Assembly: GCA_016839165.1 (NCBI GenBank)
Contig: CP069300.1
Span: 5,952,001-6,016,000 of the forward strand
Direction: 5' to 3'
Source: Bradyrhizobium sp. PSBB068
GTDB taxonomy: Bacteria; Pseudomonadota; Alphaproteobacteria; Rhizobiales; Xanthobacteraceae
DNA length: 64,000 bases
Within the stretch, counting starts at the first letter, position 1, and each line of letters starts with the position of its first letter. Below are positions 54,807 through 63,883 of this stretch, in pieces. Position numbers and translations under genes: made by a program. The notes below the pieces were generated by a model. That model ran no database searches. It was not told the DNA's origin and saw only the letters and a program-made list of their open reading frames with translations.

Positions 54807-55094
54807 CGCGGCCCCCGAAATGGCGTAATGAAAGAAATCAAACAGGCGGATCACGTCATGCGCGAGGGCGATTCGCGAGCTGGTTGTGAGCAAAACCGGC
54901 GGCTACCTTTGGATTTTCCACAAGCTTCGGTTCCCGTCAGCGCGCGCAGTCGGGCCCACGCGTCCTCGATGCAGCCGCCCTCTGCCAATGCCGCCCGGCT
55001 CTGCTGACACCCTGCTGTCAGCAGCATCGCCCGCACTCGGATCAGGACGCCATTTGCCCTTTCCTCGCTGCCGGACTCATCCCATATTCCGGCC

Positions 55095-58058
55095 ATGGCG
55101 AAGACACCGAACACTCCGAAAAAGCCCGGCAAATCCCCCAAATCCAAGGCACACCGGCCCGAGGTCCAGCCGATCGGACCGGCGCTCGCGGAATTGCTCA
55201 ATCCCGCGATCAATCGCGGCGATGCCGGCATGGGCTCGGGCACCGGCTTGCAGCCGCCGCCGGACAATTCCTGGGACCGCCGCGCCGGCGGCGAGGCCGC
55301 GGCGCATCGCGCGCGGGCGTCGACGCCGAAGAACTTCCCTCAGAGTTCCGCCGATCCTTATCCGATGCCGTTGCGACAGAATCCGCAACCGCCGGGCGCA
55401 CGAACCAGGCCCGAAGGGCTCGAGGAGGCCCCGCAGGCCAATTACGGCACCTCGGCCACCATCCCGACGCTCGATCCGGAACTGGCGCGGCAGCTCGGCC
55501 TGCCGACCGCCGAGGATGACGACGAGGCGTTGGCCCGTCCGCCGCGCAGCAAGATGGAGGCGCTCGGCGTCAAGGCCACCGCCGACGCGCTGGAAAACCT
55601 GATCCGCGACGGCCGCCCGGAGTTCCGCAAGGACGACGGCTCGATGCGGGTATGGACCCCGCACCGGCCGCCGCGCCCGGAGAAATCCGAAGGCGGCGTG
55701 CGGTTCGAGATCAAGTCGTCCTACGAGCCGAAGGGCGACCAGCCGACCGCGATCGCCGAACTGGTCGAGGGCATCCAGCGTAACGACCGCACCCAGGTGC
55801 TGCTCGGCGTCACCGGCTCGGGCAAGACCTACACCATGGCCAAGGTGATCGAGGCGACGCAGCGCCCGGCGCTGATCCTGGCGCCGAACAAGACGCTGGC
55901 CGCGCAGCTCTACGGCGAGTTCAAGAGCTTCTTCCCCGACAACGCGGTCGAGTATTTCGTCTCGTATTACGACTACTACCAGCCGGAAGCCTACGTCCCG
56001 CGCACCGACACCTATATCGAGAAGGACTCCTCGATCAACGAGCAGATCGACCGCATGCGCCACTCGGCGACGCGCGCGCTGTTGGAGCGCGACGACGTCA
56101 TCATCGTGGCTTCCGTGTCCTGCATCTACGGTATCGGCTCGGTCGAGACCTACACCGCAATGACCTTCGCGCTGAAGAAAGGCGAGCGCATCGACCAGCG
56201 GCAATTGATCGCCGACCTGGTCGCGCTGCAATACAAGCGCACCCAGGCCGACTTCACCCGCGGCACCTTCCGCGTCCGCGGCGACGTCATCGACATATTC
56301 CCGGCGCACTACGAGGACCGCGCCTGGCGCGTGAACCTGTTCGGCGACACCATCGAGACCATCGAGGAGTTCGACCCGCTCACCGGCCACAAGCAGGACG
56401 AGCTCGAATTCATCAAGATGTACGCCAATTCGCACTATGTGACGCCGCGCCCGACTTTGGTGCAGGCGATCAAGTCGATCAAATCGGAATTGAAGATGCG
56501 GCTCGACCAGCTCAACGACCAAGGCCGGCTCTTGGAGGCGCAGCGGCTCGAGCAGCGCACCACCTTCGACCTCGAGATGATGGAAGCGACCGGCAGCTGC
56601 GCAGGCATCGAGAACTATTCGCGCTACCTCACCGGCCGCCGCCCCGGCGAACCGCCGCCGACGCTGTTCGAATACGTGCCCGACAACGCGCTGGTGTTCG
56701 CCGACGAAAGCCACGTCACCGTGCCGCAGATCGGCGGCATGTTCCGCGGCGACTTCCGCCGCAAGGCGACCTTGGCCGAATACGGCTTCCGCCTGCCCTC
56801 CTGCATGGACAACCGCCCGCTGCGCTTCGAGGAATGGGACATGATGCGGCCGCAGACGGTCGCGGTGTCGGCGACGCCGAGCGGCTGGGAGATCAACGAG
56901 GCCGGCGGCGTGTTCGTCGAGCAGGTGATCCGCCCGACCGGCCTGATTGATCCGCCCGTGCATATTCGCCCCGCCCGCACCCAGGTCGACGATCTCGTCG
57001 GCGAGGTGCGCGCGACGGCCGCTGCCGGCTATCGCTCGCTGATCACGGTTCTGACAAAACGCATGGCGGAGGACCTGACCGAATATCTGCACGAGCAGGG
57101 CATCCGCGTCCGCTACATGCACAGCGATATCGACACCATCGAGCGCATCGAGATCATCAGGGATCTCCGCCTCGGCGCGTTCGACGCGCTGGTCGGCATC
57201 AACCTGTTGCGCGAGGGCCTCGACATTCCCGAATGCGCGCTGGTCGCGATCCTCGACGCCGACAAGGAAGGTTTCCTGCGCAGCGAGACCTCTCTGATCC
57301 AGACCATCGGCCGCGCCGCGCGCAACGTCGACGGCAAGGTGATCCTCTATGCCGACGGCATGACCGGCTCGATGGAGCGCGCGATCGCGGAGACCAATCG
57401 GCGCCGCGAGAAGCAGGTCGAGTACAACGAGGCCCACGGCATCACGCCGGAGAGCGTCAAGAAGTCGATCGGCGACATCCTCAACTCGGTCTACGAGCGC
57501 GACCACGTGCTGGTCGAGATCGGCGATGGCGGCATGGCCGACGACGTCATCAGCATCGGGCACAATTTCGAGGCCGTGCTGAGCGATCTCGAAACCAGGA
57601 TGCGCGGGGCCGCCGCCGATTTGAACTTCGAGGAAGCCGCGCGGTTGCGCGACGAGGTCAAGCGGCTGCGCGCCACCGAGATGGCCGTGGTCGACGACCC
57701 CACCGCCAAGCAGCGCAACGTTCAGAAGCAGGCCGGCGCCTATGCCGGCACCAGGAAATACGGCGACGCCGCCAATTTGCCGGTCGCCGCGCTGAAGAAC
57801 AAGACCGCGCAGACCTCGCTGAAGGCCAGCCGCGGCGGCAAGTCCGGCTCCCGCGTCCACAAGCCCGACCTCGACGAAATGCACGGCCCGGAATCGCTGC
57901 CGTTCCGCCCGGGCGGCGCACTGCCGGCAAAACCGTTCGGCACCACGAGCCGCATCATCCAGCCGACGGATTCAAGGCAGTCGGGGCCGGAGTTCGGCCC
58001 GTCGCCGCGGAGCAGCGGTGGTGCGCCGGGGAAGCGTGGTGGGTGGAAGAAGCGGTAG
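55095..58058 (+). CDS. uvrB: Excinuclease ABC subunit B, with N- and C-terminal extensions
   Basis: Damage-verification helicase of nucleotide-excision repair. The 987-residue product has a central core of about 660 residues: Walker [12 protein letters not shown], the damage-contact hairpin [37 protein letters not shown] (motifs V/VI) and a UVR domain near [16 protein letters not shown]. An N-terminal extension of about 175 residues is Pro/Ala-rich and a C-terminal extension of about 110 is basic (ends GGWKKR). Both are typical of alphaproteobacterial UvrB. No LexA box seen upstream. Confidence 0.96.
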   Translation: MAKTPNTPKKPGKSPKSKAHRPEVQPIGPALAELLNPAINRGDAGMGSGTGLQPPPDNSWDRRAGGEAAAHRARASTPKNFPQSSADPYPMPLRQNPQPPGARTRPEGLEEAPQANYGTSATIPTLDPELARQLGLPTAEDDDEALARPPRSKMEALGVKATADALENLIRDGRPEFRKDDGSMRVWTPHRPPRPEKSEGGVRFEIKSSYEPKGDQPTAIAELVEGIQRNDRTQVLLGVTGSGKTYTMAKVIEATQRPALILAPNKTLAAQLYGEFKSFFPDNAVEYFVSYYDYYQPEAYVPRTDTYIEKDSSINEQIDRMRHSATRALLERDDVIIVASVSCIYGIGSVETYTAMTFALKKGERIDQRQLIADLVALQYKRTQADFTRGTFRVRGDVIDIFPAHYEDRAWRVNLFGDTIETIEEFDPLTGHKQDELEFIKMYANSHYVTPRPTLVQAIKSIKSELKMRLDQLNDQGRLLEAQRLEQRTTFDLEMMEATGSCAGIENYSRYLTGRRPGEPPPTLFEYVPDNALVFADESHVTVPQIGGMFRGDFRRKATLAEYGFRLPSCMDNRPLRFEEWDMMRPQTVAVSATPSGWEINEAGGVFVEQVIRPTGLIDPPVHIRPARTQVDDLVGEVRATAAAGYRSLITVLTKRMAEDLTEYLHEQGIRVRYMHSDIDTIERIEIIRDLRLGAFDALVGINLLREGLDIPECALVAILDADKEGFLRSETSLIQTIGRAARNVDGKVILYADGMTGSMERAIAETNRRREKQVEYNEAHGITPESVKKSIGDILNSVYERDHVLVEIGDGGMADDVISIGHNFEAVLSDLETRMRGAAADLNFEEAARLRDEVKRLRATEMAVVDDPTAKQRNVQKQAGAYAGTRKYGDAANLPVAALKNKTAQTSLKASRGGKSGSRVHKPDLDEMHGPESLPFRPGGALPAKPFGTTSRIIQPTDSRQSGPEFGPSPRSSGGAPGKRGGWKKR

Positions 58059-58061
58059 AGT

Positions 58062-58478
58062 ATGACGCGCGCCGAGCTTCTCGCCTTCCTGCGGATGCAC
58101 CGGCTCGCTGTGGTCAGCACAGTGCACGATGGCGCACCGCAGGCCGCCGTCGTCGGCATCGCGGTCGGCGACGATCTCGAGATCATCTTCGATACGCTGA
58201 CCACCTCGCGCAAATACCAGAACGTCCGCGCCGATCCCCGCGTAGCACTTGTGATCGGCTGGGACGCCGAGCAGACCGCGCAGCTTGAGGGCGTCGCCGA
58301 CTTTCCAACCGGCGCGGAACTCACCGCCTGCAAACAGGTGTATTTCGCGGCGTGGCCCGACGGCCCGGAGCGCGAGGCATGGCCGAACATCGGCTATGTC
58401 CGCGTGCGGCCCCGCTGGGTGCGGTTCAGCGATTTTGGCGCGGTGCCGGAGCGGGTTGCTGAGATCAAACTGGCGTAG
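58062..58478 (+). CDS. Pyridoxamine 5'-phosphate oxidase-family protein
   Basis: A 138-residue split-barrel flavin-fold protein. LAVVSTVHDGAPQAAVVGIA and TLTTSRKYQNVRADPRVALV match the family core. It begins 4 bp after uvrB, so it may be transcribed with it. Probable FMN- or F420-binding; function unknown. The C-terminal half has the characteristic KPRWVRFSDF-like VRPRWVRFSDF. Confidence 0.85.
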   Translation: MTRAELLAFLRMHRLAVVSTVHDGAPQAAVVGIAVGDDLEIIFDTLTTSRKYQNVRADPRVALVIGWDAEQTAQLEGVADFPTGAELTACKQVYFAAWPDGPEREAWPNIGYVRVRPRWVRFSDFGAVPERVAEIKLA

Positions 58479-58523
58479 ACGTGTAGCGCTGGAAATTTGG
58501 TTCGGTTTCGCTACGCTGGCTTC

Positions 58524-59291
58524 ATGAAACTCGGCTTCGAAGAATCGCAAACCTCTTACACCAGCGGCTCCCAAAGCGCTCGTGCCTGGACGGAGGCCTG
58601 GGTCAAGGCTTGGGCCTATTGTCCGCACTGCGGCACTGCAAAGATGTCGCAGTTCCCGAACAACAGTCCGGTGGCGGATTTCCTGTGCGGATCGTGCAGC
58701 GAGGAGTTCGAGCTCAAGAGCCAGAAGGGGAAGTTCGGCCCTAAGGTTGCTGACGGCGCCTACAAGACGAAGTGTGAGCGGCTCGCGGCGAGCAACAATC
58801 CCAACCTTCTCCTGATGAACTACGATCTGAAGCCGCTTGCAGTCGTCAATCTGCTGATCGTTCCCAAGCACTTCTTCGTCCATGACATCATCGAGGAACG
58901 GAAGCCGTTGGCCGCCACGGCCCGGCGCGCCGGCTGGATCGGGTCCAATATCCTCCTTGGCAAGGTCCCGGAATGGGGAAAAATCCACATCGTTCAAAAC
59001 GGCGTCATTCGCGACAAGGAGCTGGTTCTTGCGGAATGGCAGAAGACACTCTTTCTCCGCGATCAATCGCTGGAGGCGCGGGGTTGGCTGCTCGACGTGA
59101 TGAAATGCGTCGAAGCGCTGGGCAAGCGCGACTTTACCCTTGAAGAAGTCTATGCCTTTGAACGGCATCTTGGCGATCTGTATCCGGGCAACCAGAACGT
59201 CCGGCCGAAGATTCGCCAGCAGCTTCAATTCTTGCGCGATCGTGGGTTTATCGAGTTCCTGGCTCGAGGCAATTACCGATTGAAATCTTGA
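58524..59291 (+). CDS. DpnI-like methyl-directed restriction endonuclease
   Basis: A 255-residue protein that aligns with DpnI (254 aa) along its full length. Catalytic PD-(D/E)XK residues are kept: D52 (PVADFLC), E63 and K65 (EEFELKSQKG). Zinc-binding Cys pairs are C33/C36 (YCPHCG) and C55/C58 (CGSC). RKPLAATARRAGWIGSNILL and the C-terminal winged helix (RPKIRQQLQFLRDRGFIEFL) are also conserved. DpnI cuts GATC only when adenine is methylated; this enzyme probably does the same. It has no methylase next to it. It is probably horizontally acquired. Followed within 10 bp by a zinc-ribbon gene. Confidence 0.93.
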   Translation: MKLGFEESQTSYTSGSQSARAWTEAWVKAWAYCPHCGTAKMSQFPNNSPVADFLCGSCSEEFELKSQKGKFGPKVADGAYKTKCERLAASNNPNLLLMNYDLKPLAVVNLLIVPKHFFVHDIIEERKPLAATARRAGWIGSNILLGKVPEWGKIHIVQNGVIRDKELVLAEWQKTLFLRDQSLEARGWLLDVMKCVEALGKRDFTLEEVYAFERHLGDLYPGNQNVRPKIRQQLQFLRDRGFIEFLARGNYRLKS

Positions 59292-59300
59292 GAGGTCGAC

Positions 59301-59582
59301 ATGGCTTGGTTTCTCAATTTCTATAGATGTGAAAGTTGCCGCCGCCGCTGGACAGATGAATGGTCCTGCATGTGTGACAATGAATGCCCACACTGTGGCG
59401 CACGCGACATGACGCCGATCAGGAGCGAAGACCTTACTGATCTTATCGAGCAGGAAGGCAGTGAATTCGTCGTAATGCGCTCGCCCGACACGGCAGAACA
59501 TGATCCCGACTATGAAGAAGTCGGACGCTTCCCTACGCGCGCAAAGGCGGAGGAATTTTTGGTCTCGACCGAGTTAGACTAA
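59301..59582 (+). CDS. Small zinc-ribbon protein next to the DpnI-like gene
   Basis: A 93-residue protein with four or more Cys at C10, C13, C29 and C32 (FYRCESCRRRW, NECPHCG), plus C23 and C25, and an acidic C-terminal half ending EVGRFPTRAKAEEFLVSTEL. It lies 9 bp after the restriction gene on the same strand, so the two are probably co-transcribed. I do not know this family. It may bind DNA or regulate the nuclease, but this is only inferred from position. Confidence 0.72.
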   Translation: MAWFLNFYRCESCRRRWTDEWSCMCDNECPHCGARDMTPIRSEDLTDLIEQEGSEFVVMRSPDTAEHDPDYEEVGRFPTRAKAEEFLVSTELD

Positions 59583-59629
59583 TCTTTGGCCGATATCCAT
59601 CGGTAACGCTCGTAGCTCTAAGGTATTCT

Positions 59630-60016
59630 TCACCGAACGCTGACCACCGCGACCGCCAGCAGCGACATCATGATCATCGTGGTCATGAGTTGCAGCGAGA
59701 CCGTGGGCTGGCTCCGCCACTGCGCGATCTTCTCGGAAAACGACAGGCCGGCGTCGGAGAACATCGGCGCGTAGGCGCCGGCGAAACGTTTCGGGAATCT
59801 TGCGGCGAGCAGCGGCGTGATCGCGGCGTAGACCAGCGAGGCGAGCACGACGTAGATCGCGGCGCCGTAGCGATCGCCGACGATTTCCGGGGCACCGATC
59901 ATCTTCAGCGCCAGCACGGCGGCGGCGAAGGTCGGCATCCCCTGCAGGATGGCGGTGAGCGCAAAGCCTTCGAGCCGGTTCCGCGCGGATGACTTCGGTG
60001 CGGCGATGGCGTTCAT
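59630..60016 (-). CDS. Small membrane protein of unknown function
   Basis: A 128-residue protein with three hydrophobic helices (about residues 19-37, 53-72 and 108-126), the first preceded by a basic N-terminus (KSSARNRLEGFAL). The loop between helices two and three is long and hydrophilic. gccgccatgaacgcc precedes the start. No family recognised. Convergent with the DpnI unit. Confidence 0.65.
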   Translation of the reverse strand: MNAIAAPKSSARNRLEGFALTAILQGMPTFAAAVLALKMIGAPEIVGDRYGAAIYVVLASLVYAAITPLLAARFPKRFAGAYAPMFSDAGLSFSEKIAQWRSQPTVSLQLMTTMIMMSLLAVAVVSVR

Positions 60017-60119
60017 GGCGGCGTTTCCTCGGCAGTCGGGTGATCCGATGCCGCCAATCTAGCCGCGCGTGCCCGTCTGCGACGTGATGCGCGTCACGCC
60101 GGCAGCGGGCCCCGGCAGA

Positions 60120-60540
60120 TTTATTCCGATTTTCGGAATTTAACTTGACGCGGGACCCAACTCAGATGTTCAATGTGCGCGTCTCACCCGACACGAGGGG
60201 CGGGTCGCGATCGTCACGAACGCGGTGTGAGATGCGGTGGACGCGGAATGCGCAGTCGACGAATGCGCGTGAAGCGGACGGTGAAGTCGTGTGGTCCTGA
60301 CGCCCTCATGGTAGGTGTCTCTCGAATTGCGCGGTGCGCGTTGCGGAGACGGTGACAACAAAGCCCAGTCTCGCCGGGGAGAGCACGAAGTAAGCCGCAC
60401 TACCATCGCGCAGGGAAGGCCGGGTTGTTTCCGGTTACACCTGTGGTCCTACCCCCGTGCTTTCTACCCATTGCACGGGGCCCATGGGTGCGATCGGCAC
60501 CCGGTCTTCCCTGCGCCCTCTGTTCAGACGGAGGGCAAAC
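60120..60540 (+). ncRNA. Structured repeat / possible non-coding RNA of the Bradyrhizobium group
   Basis: A 420 bp region that does not read as protein but folds densely. Outer arm gcgcagggaag (60408-60418) pairs with cttccctgcgc (60506-60516), enclosing ccgg...ccgg, ccccgtgc...gcacgggg (60453-60480) and gggtgc-gatcg-gcaccc (60486-60502); gccctc...gagggc (60515-60536) follows. The 5' half carries gagatgcggtggacgcggaa and gtgaagtcgtgtggtcctga. From memory similar sequence recurs across Bradyrhizobium genomes, often annotated as short hypothetical proteins. ttgacg at 60145 with ttcaat 18 bp on may be a promoter. RNA function is a hypothesis. Confidence 0.55.
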
Positions 60541-60601
60541 GAAATGCAAAGCTCGGGCGAAACGCGCCGCGAGAATGCGAAGCTGCGTCACCATTCCCAG
60601 C

Positions 60602-60769
60602 CGTCATCGCCCGGCTCGCCGCCTTCGCTAAAGCTTCGGCGCGCCAGTGACTCATGGCCTCGTCGAAGCCTTGGCGAAGACGGGCCGGGCGATCCAGTAC
60701 GCCGCGGCCTCTCGATTCAAGCACCGCGGCCTCTGGAATACTGGATCAGCCGCATGCGCGGGTGATGAC
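60602..60769. repeat. Extragenic palindromic repeat (cgtcatcgcccgg family), longer copy
   Basis: Starts cgtcatcgcccggc and ends ggtgatgacg, which are complementary with a few mismatches. It contains ccagtacgccgcggcctct and ccgcggcctctggaatactgga, repeating the words of the element at 10978-11091. Two long internal pairs (gccttcgctaaagcttcggc, cgaagccttggcgaagacg) make it larger than the first copy. Confidence 0.65.
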
Positions 60770-60808
60770 GCTGAGCACGCTGTTTGACAGGTGAATCGGA
60801 TTTCCACC

Positions 60809-60929
60809 GTCGTCCTGGCGAAGGCCAGGACCCATTACCCCAGATGTGCATTGCCGGACGAGGCTGGGGCCGCGGTCCGGCTCGCAACAAATAGCGGTGG
60901 TTATGGGTCCTGGCTTTCGCCAGGACGAC
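60809..60929. repeat. 121 bp hairpin-ended repeat, copy 3
   Basis: Terminal inverted repeats at 60809-60830 and 60908-60929 (gtcgtcctggcgaaggccag plus ga, and tcctggctttcgccaggacg plus ac). Compared with copy 1 (28292), C is changed to T and the paired G to A in both ends, so the hairpins are kept. The right end again follows gtggttatggg. Confidence 0.88.
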
Positions 60930-60951
60930 GCCGAGGATGTGGAGCTACGCC

Positions 60952-61143
60952 CTACCCCGACCGCCGGTTGCTGGTGTTCTGGGTCAGATTGCCGTGCGCG
61001 GCCTGCTCGCGGATGTTGTGCTTCTCGTCGTCGCGATGGCCCTTGGTGGTGTCGAGGGGAACGCTGGGAGCGCTGCCGGGGCCCTTGTGGCTCTTGTTGT
61101 CGTCGGGAACGGGCTGGATGGTCTTTGTCTTTGGTTTCGTCAT
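60952..61143 (-). CDS. Small hydrophilic protein (63 aa) of unknown function
   Basis: Reads MTKPKTKTIQPVPDDNKSHK, GPGSAPSVPLDTTKGHRDDE and ends QAAHGNLTQNTSNRRSG. Highly charged with no hydrophobic segment, probably disordered. ATG 61143 is 6 bp after cggag. From memory, similar charged proteins of this type exist in Bradyrhizobium. It overlaps nothing on the other strand. Confidence 0.6.
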   Translation of the reverse strand: MTKPKTKTIQPVPDDNKSHKGPGSAPSVPLDTTKGHRDDEKHNIREQAAHGNLTQNTSNRRSG

Positions 61144-61223
61144 CATCGTCTCCGTTACGCAACGAGACAACGCCGCCCCTGCGGGCGGCGTTCCGGAAAC
61201 GCGGCTTCACAACAGGCCGGGCC

Positions 61224-61463
61224 CTACAGCTTCTCCTGCTGCGAAGGCTGAGCCTGCTGCTGCTGGCGCTGACGTTCCTGCTCCTTTGCGTGATGGCGGC
61301 CGTAGAGGCATCCGGCGGCCGCGCCGAGCACGCCATGATGACCGGCATAATGGCCGGCGACACCGCCGACGACCGCGCCCTTGATGCAGCCCTTGGCGTC
61401 GGCGGGCGAAGTTGCGGCAAGCGCAGTGACGGCAATAATGGTTGCGACAAGAATGGATTTCAT
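61224..61463 (-). CDS. Small exported glycine-rich protein (79 aa)
   Basis: Signal peptide ILVATIIAVTALAATSPADA-KG, then GCIKGAVVGGVAGHYAGHHG and VLGAAAGCLYGRHHAKEQ, a glycine-zipper-like, Cys- and His-containing segment, and a Gln-rich tail (QRQQQQAQPSQQEKL). ggag lies 6 bp before ATG 61463. Probably a periplasmic or membrane-associated small protein; function unknown. Divergent from the gene at 61605. Confidence 0.7.
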   Translation of the reverse strand: MKSILVATIIAVTALAATSPADAKGCIKGAVVGGVAGHYAGHHGVLGAAAGCLYGRHHAKEQERQRQQQQAQPSQQEKL

Positions 61464-61604
61464 GATGCGGCTCCAATGGAATTGTCCGGCATCAACGGCC
61501 AAGCCACCCTGCCGGTTCCCGCCGCTTCGCGCCAGAAATTCGCTGCGCACAGGCCGCGATCATGCTCTAAATGCCGCCGCATTGCGGACCGTGTTTTGAA
61601 GATC

Positions 61605-62429
61605 GTGCAGACATTACATATTGCCTTCCTCGCGCGGGCGCTTGCCGCGGCGATCCTGGTCGTCGCCAGCCATTTCATCTCCAGCCCTGCCCACGCGGAG
61701 GATGGCGACCGTGCGCTGCTTGCGACTTTCTGCACCGGCGCCAATATCAAGGGGTCGACCTGCACGCGGGCGAAATCCTATCCCGGCGGCCGGGCCTGCG
61801 ACGTCAAGCTGACCAAGGAGCGCTACGCCGGACGCTTCCTCGCTCCGGACAGCACATTGCTTGTCGTCAATTATGAAAGCGAATGCGAGCCGCACGCGAC
61901 CGATTTCGGCGGCGTCGCGCTGTTCGAGCAGAACGGCAAGGCCACCCGCTTCGTGCGCTTCCTGGCGGGCGCGCAGGGCCATGACTGCATCGTGCTATCC
62001 AAGGATGAGCAGCAGGATGAGTTGGTCTGCACGGTTGGCCACATGGGCCAGGGCATCGTCGAGAGCGCGGTGGCGCGGATGGAGTTTTCCAGCAAGCCCG
62101 GCAAGCGGATCGAGATCACACCCGACTTCCTGCTCCGGGCCGAGGATGCGGTCAGCGCCTACGGCGCCAACGTCGTGAAGTGCAACGAGGGGCCGAAGTA
62201 TTTCGGTCTATCCAACCTCGCCGCCGGCCCGCGCCGCAACACGGTTGCGGTCGACATCGACTACGCCGACGACGAGATCATCCGCACCGCCTGCGGCGCG
62301 GGCTTTCCGAAGTCGAAGGAGCTCTACTACGACCTCCAGGCCGGCGAGGCCTTTGTGCCGGAGGGTTCGGAAAGGAAGACGCGGTTTATCATCGACCTCG
62401 TGACCGGCAAGGCCGCGCCGGCGAATTAA
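61605..62429 (+). CDS. Secreted protein of unknown function
   Basis: A roughly 274-residue protein with a signal peptide (ARALAAAILVVASHFISSPAHA-ED). The mature part has about seven Cys (for example TFCTGANIKGSTCTRAKS, GGRACDVKL and ECEPHATDFGG), probably forming disulfides, and a C-terminal YYDLQAGEAFVPEGSER region. The start is uncertain: GTG 61605 or TTG 61596 fit best, and no strong ribosome site is seen. The frame is open upstream through repeats and should be ignored. No family recognised. Confidence 0.6.
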   Translation: MQTLHIAFLARALAAAILVVASHFISSPAHAEDGDRALLATFCTGANIKGSTCTRAKSYPGGRACDVKLTKERYAGRFLAPDSTLLVVNYESECEPHATDFGGVALFEQNGKATRFVRFLAGAQGHDCIVLSKDEQQDELVCTVGHMGQGIVESAVARMEFSSKPGKRIEITPDFLLRAEDAVSAYGANVVKCNEGPKYFGLSNLAAGPRRNTVAVDIDYADDEIIRTACGAGFPKSKELYYDLQAGEAFVPEGSERKTRFIIDLVTGKAAPAN

Positions 62430-62574
62430 GGCCGCGCCAGCGAGTTAACGGCCGCACCGGCGGATGAGCGCGCCGCGACAGCGAGCCGGCGCGATCTCAC
62501 CGGCCGGCTGCCGGATCATGTGCACTTTGTGCCACAATACGTGGTGGTTGCCGAACCTAATCCGCTTTCGCACG

Positions 62575-62590
62575 TCAAACATGTGTTTGA
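62575..62590. promoter_or_regulatory. Inverted repeat upstream of the SnoaL-like gene
   Basis: tcaaaca-tg-tgtttga is a perfect 7 bp palindrome with a 2 bp centre, 65 bp before the gene at 62656. About four such palindromes are expected by chance in 64 kb, so by itself it is weak; the position before a promoter is the only extra support. Confidence 0.35.
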
Positions 62591-62655
62591 TAGTGGAACG
62601 CACGGGTTCAGAGTGTGGAACCGGGGCAAGTCGGATGGAACCGGCGGAGTCGATC

Positions 62656-63099
62656 ATGGGCGAGGATTTGAACCGGCAACGCGTCTTGAACTTCCTCGAC
62701 GTCTATTACGCGGGCGGCATCGAGGGCGCGCTCGAGCGCTGCAGCGACGACGTCGCGTTTCTCGCCAACGCCCCGATCGACATTCTCCCGCATATGGGCC
62801 AGCACCGCGGCAAACCCGCGCTGCGTCAGATGTGGACCACGATCCACGAGCGTTACTCCGACATGCGCTACGAGGCGCCGATCGTGGTGACCGAAGGCGA
62901 CAAGGTCGCAGCACAGCTCCGCGTGTTCTTCCGCAAGCGCAACAATCGCCGCATGGTGCAGTTCGACGTCGCGGTGTTCTACACGCTGCGCGACGGCCTG
63001 ATCACCGAGATCCGCGAGATCATCGACACCTTCGACCTCGTCCAGCAGGTGCTGGAGCGTGACATCGCGGCAGCGCTGACCGGGCAGAACGCGGACTAA
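62656..63099 (+). CDS. SnoaL/NTF2-like fold protein
   Basis: A 147-residue protein starting MGEDLNRQRVLNFLDVYYAG. The cone-shaped NTF2/SnoaL fold is suggested by LERCSDDVAFLANAPIDILP, GQHRGKPALRQMWTTIHERY and the C-terminal VQFDVAVFYTLRDGLITEIR-EIIDTF. Such proteins bind or convert small molecules; no catalytic residue can be assigned. ATG 62656 has ggag 6 bp upstream; ATG 62635 would add 7 residues. A second protein of the same type starts at 63884. Confidence 0.82.
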   Translation: MGEDLNRQRVLNFLDVYYAGGIEGALERCSDDVAFLANAPIDILPHMGQHRGKPALRQMWTTIHERYSDMRYEAPIVVTEGDKVAAQLRVFFRKRNNRRMVQFDVAVFYTLRDGLITEIREIIDTFDLVQQVLERDIAAALTGQNAD

Positions 63100-63143
63100 A
63101 GCGAGATGAGTTTTGGTTGAATCGACTTGGCGCCGTCTTGCTT

Positions 63144-63268
63144 CACCTCTCCCCGGTGGGGAGAGGTCGGATTGCGAAGCAATCCGGGTGAGGGCTCTTG
63201 CTCTCTCGATAGACCGCAACCCCTCACCCGATTTGCTGCGCAAATCGGCCTCTCCCAAGGGAGAGGTG
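63144..63268. repeat. 125 bp repeat (cacctctcccc...gagaggtg)
   Basis: Ends cacctctcccc / gggagaggtg form an inverted repeat, and the inside has cggattgcgaagcaatccg and cgatttgctgcgcaaatcg hairpins with gtgagggctc and caacccctcac complements. It lies between the SnoaL-like and small membrane genes. A fragment occurs at 50465-50493. Confidence 0.8.
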
Positions 63269-63422
63269 AACTTTCGATGCCGTTCCAGCTCGACCTAATC
63301 TCATCAGGCTTTAGCTTCCCGCAAACGCGTCACGCCCCGCAAATTCGCAACAACGGTGTTGAACCTCGAAGGCCCGCCGCGGACCTATCACTGGGCTTGT
63401 TGCGGTCGGGGCTGAAATTACC

Positions 63423-63683
63423 ATGAAAGTCGCATTGCTCGCTGTGCTTGGCCTTGCACTGGGCGCCCTCGGCGGCGCCGCTCTCGGCATCGGAGCCGGG
63501 CTCACCTGGATCGGAATGGCCAGAACCTCGGGCCTCGACAGCGGAACGCTGGTGTTCTTCACCTTCATGCCGCTCGGCGCCGCGATCGGCGGCATCGGCG
63601 GTGCGCTGCTGTTCGCAGTGGTGGCGATCCGCGACGCCGAGATCGTGATCGAACGGCAGCCGGCGCGGCAACGCGACCGCTGA
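63423..63683 (+). CDS. Small membrane protein (86 aa)
   Basis: Two transmembrane helices (about residues 5-30, ALLAVLGLALGALGGAAL, and 46-67, FFTFMPLGAAIGGIGGALLF) and a basic tail (IERQPARQRDR). Gly/Ala-rich throughout. No family recognised. A short leader of about 20 bp separates it from the upstream repeat. Confidence 0.6.
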   Translation: MKVALLAVLGLALGALGGAALGIGAGLTWIGMARTSGLDSGTLVFFTFMPLGAAIGGIGGALLFAVVAIRDAEIVIERQPARQRDR

Positions 63684-63883
63684 ATTGTGTGACCGGAACG
63701 CTTTCGAGCGTCACACTCCGGTCGGATCCGGCGCAATTGTGCATTGCAAAAAAGTCATTTGCGTTTTGGCTATTCCGCACTATCTGAGGCGACAATAGCG
63801 ATGTGCAGCAACCTGGCAGGGCGTCGGCGCTGACCGCCTGCCATTCGCTTGCTTTGAAAATCCAGTTTCAGGACCAGACCAAA

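Noticed and set aside
54851..55267. Minus-strand frame that overlaps the uvrB start
   Set aside because: It overlaps the first 170 bp of uvrB in antisense and has no family motif.
55077..57884. A 935-codon open frame on the minus strand across uvrB
   Set aside because: It is the reverse shadow of the uvrB core; the product is Arg/Ala/Val-rich with no fold and it lacks a ribosome site.
60123..60139. Perfect palindrome attccga-ttt-tcggaat
   Set aside because: Seven-bp arms of this kind are expected several times in 64 kb by chance, and it has no gene directly beside it; kept only as part of the context of the repeat.
60170..60406. Short open frames inside the structured repeat
   Set aside because: They lie in the folded repeat region, are Arg/Ser/Cys-rich on both strands, and look like chance frames.
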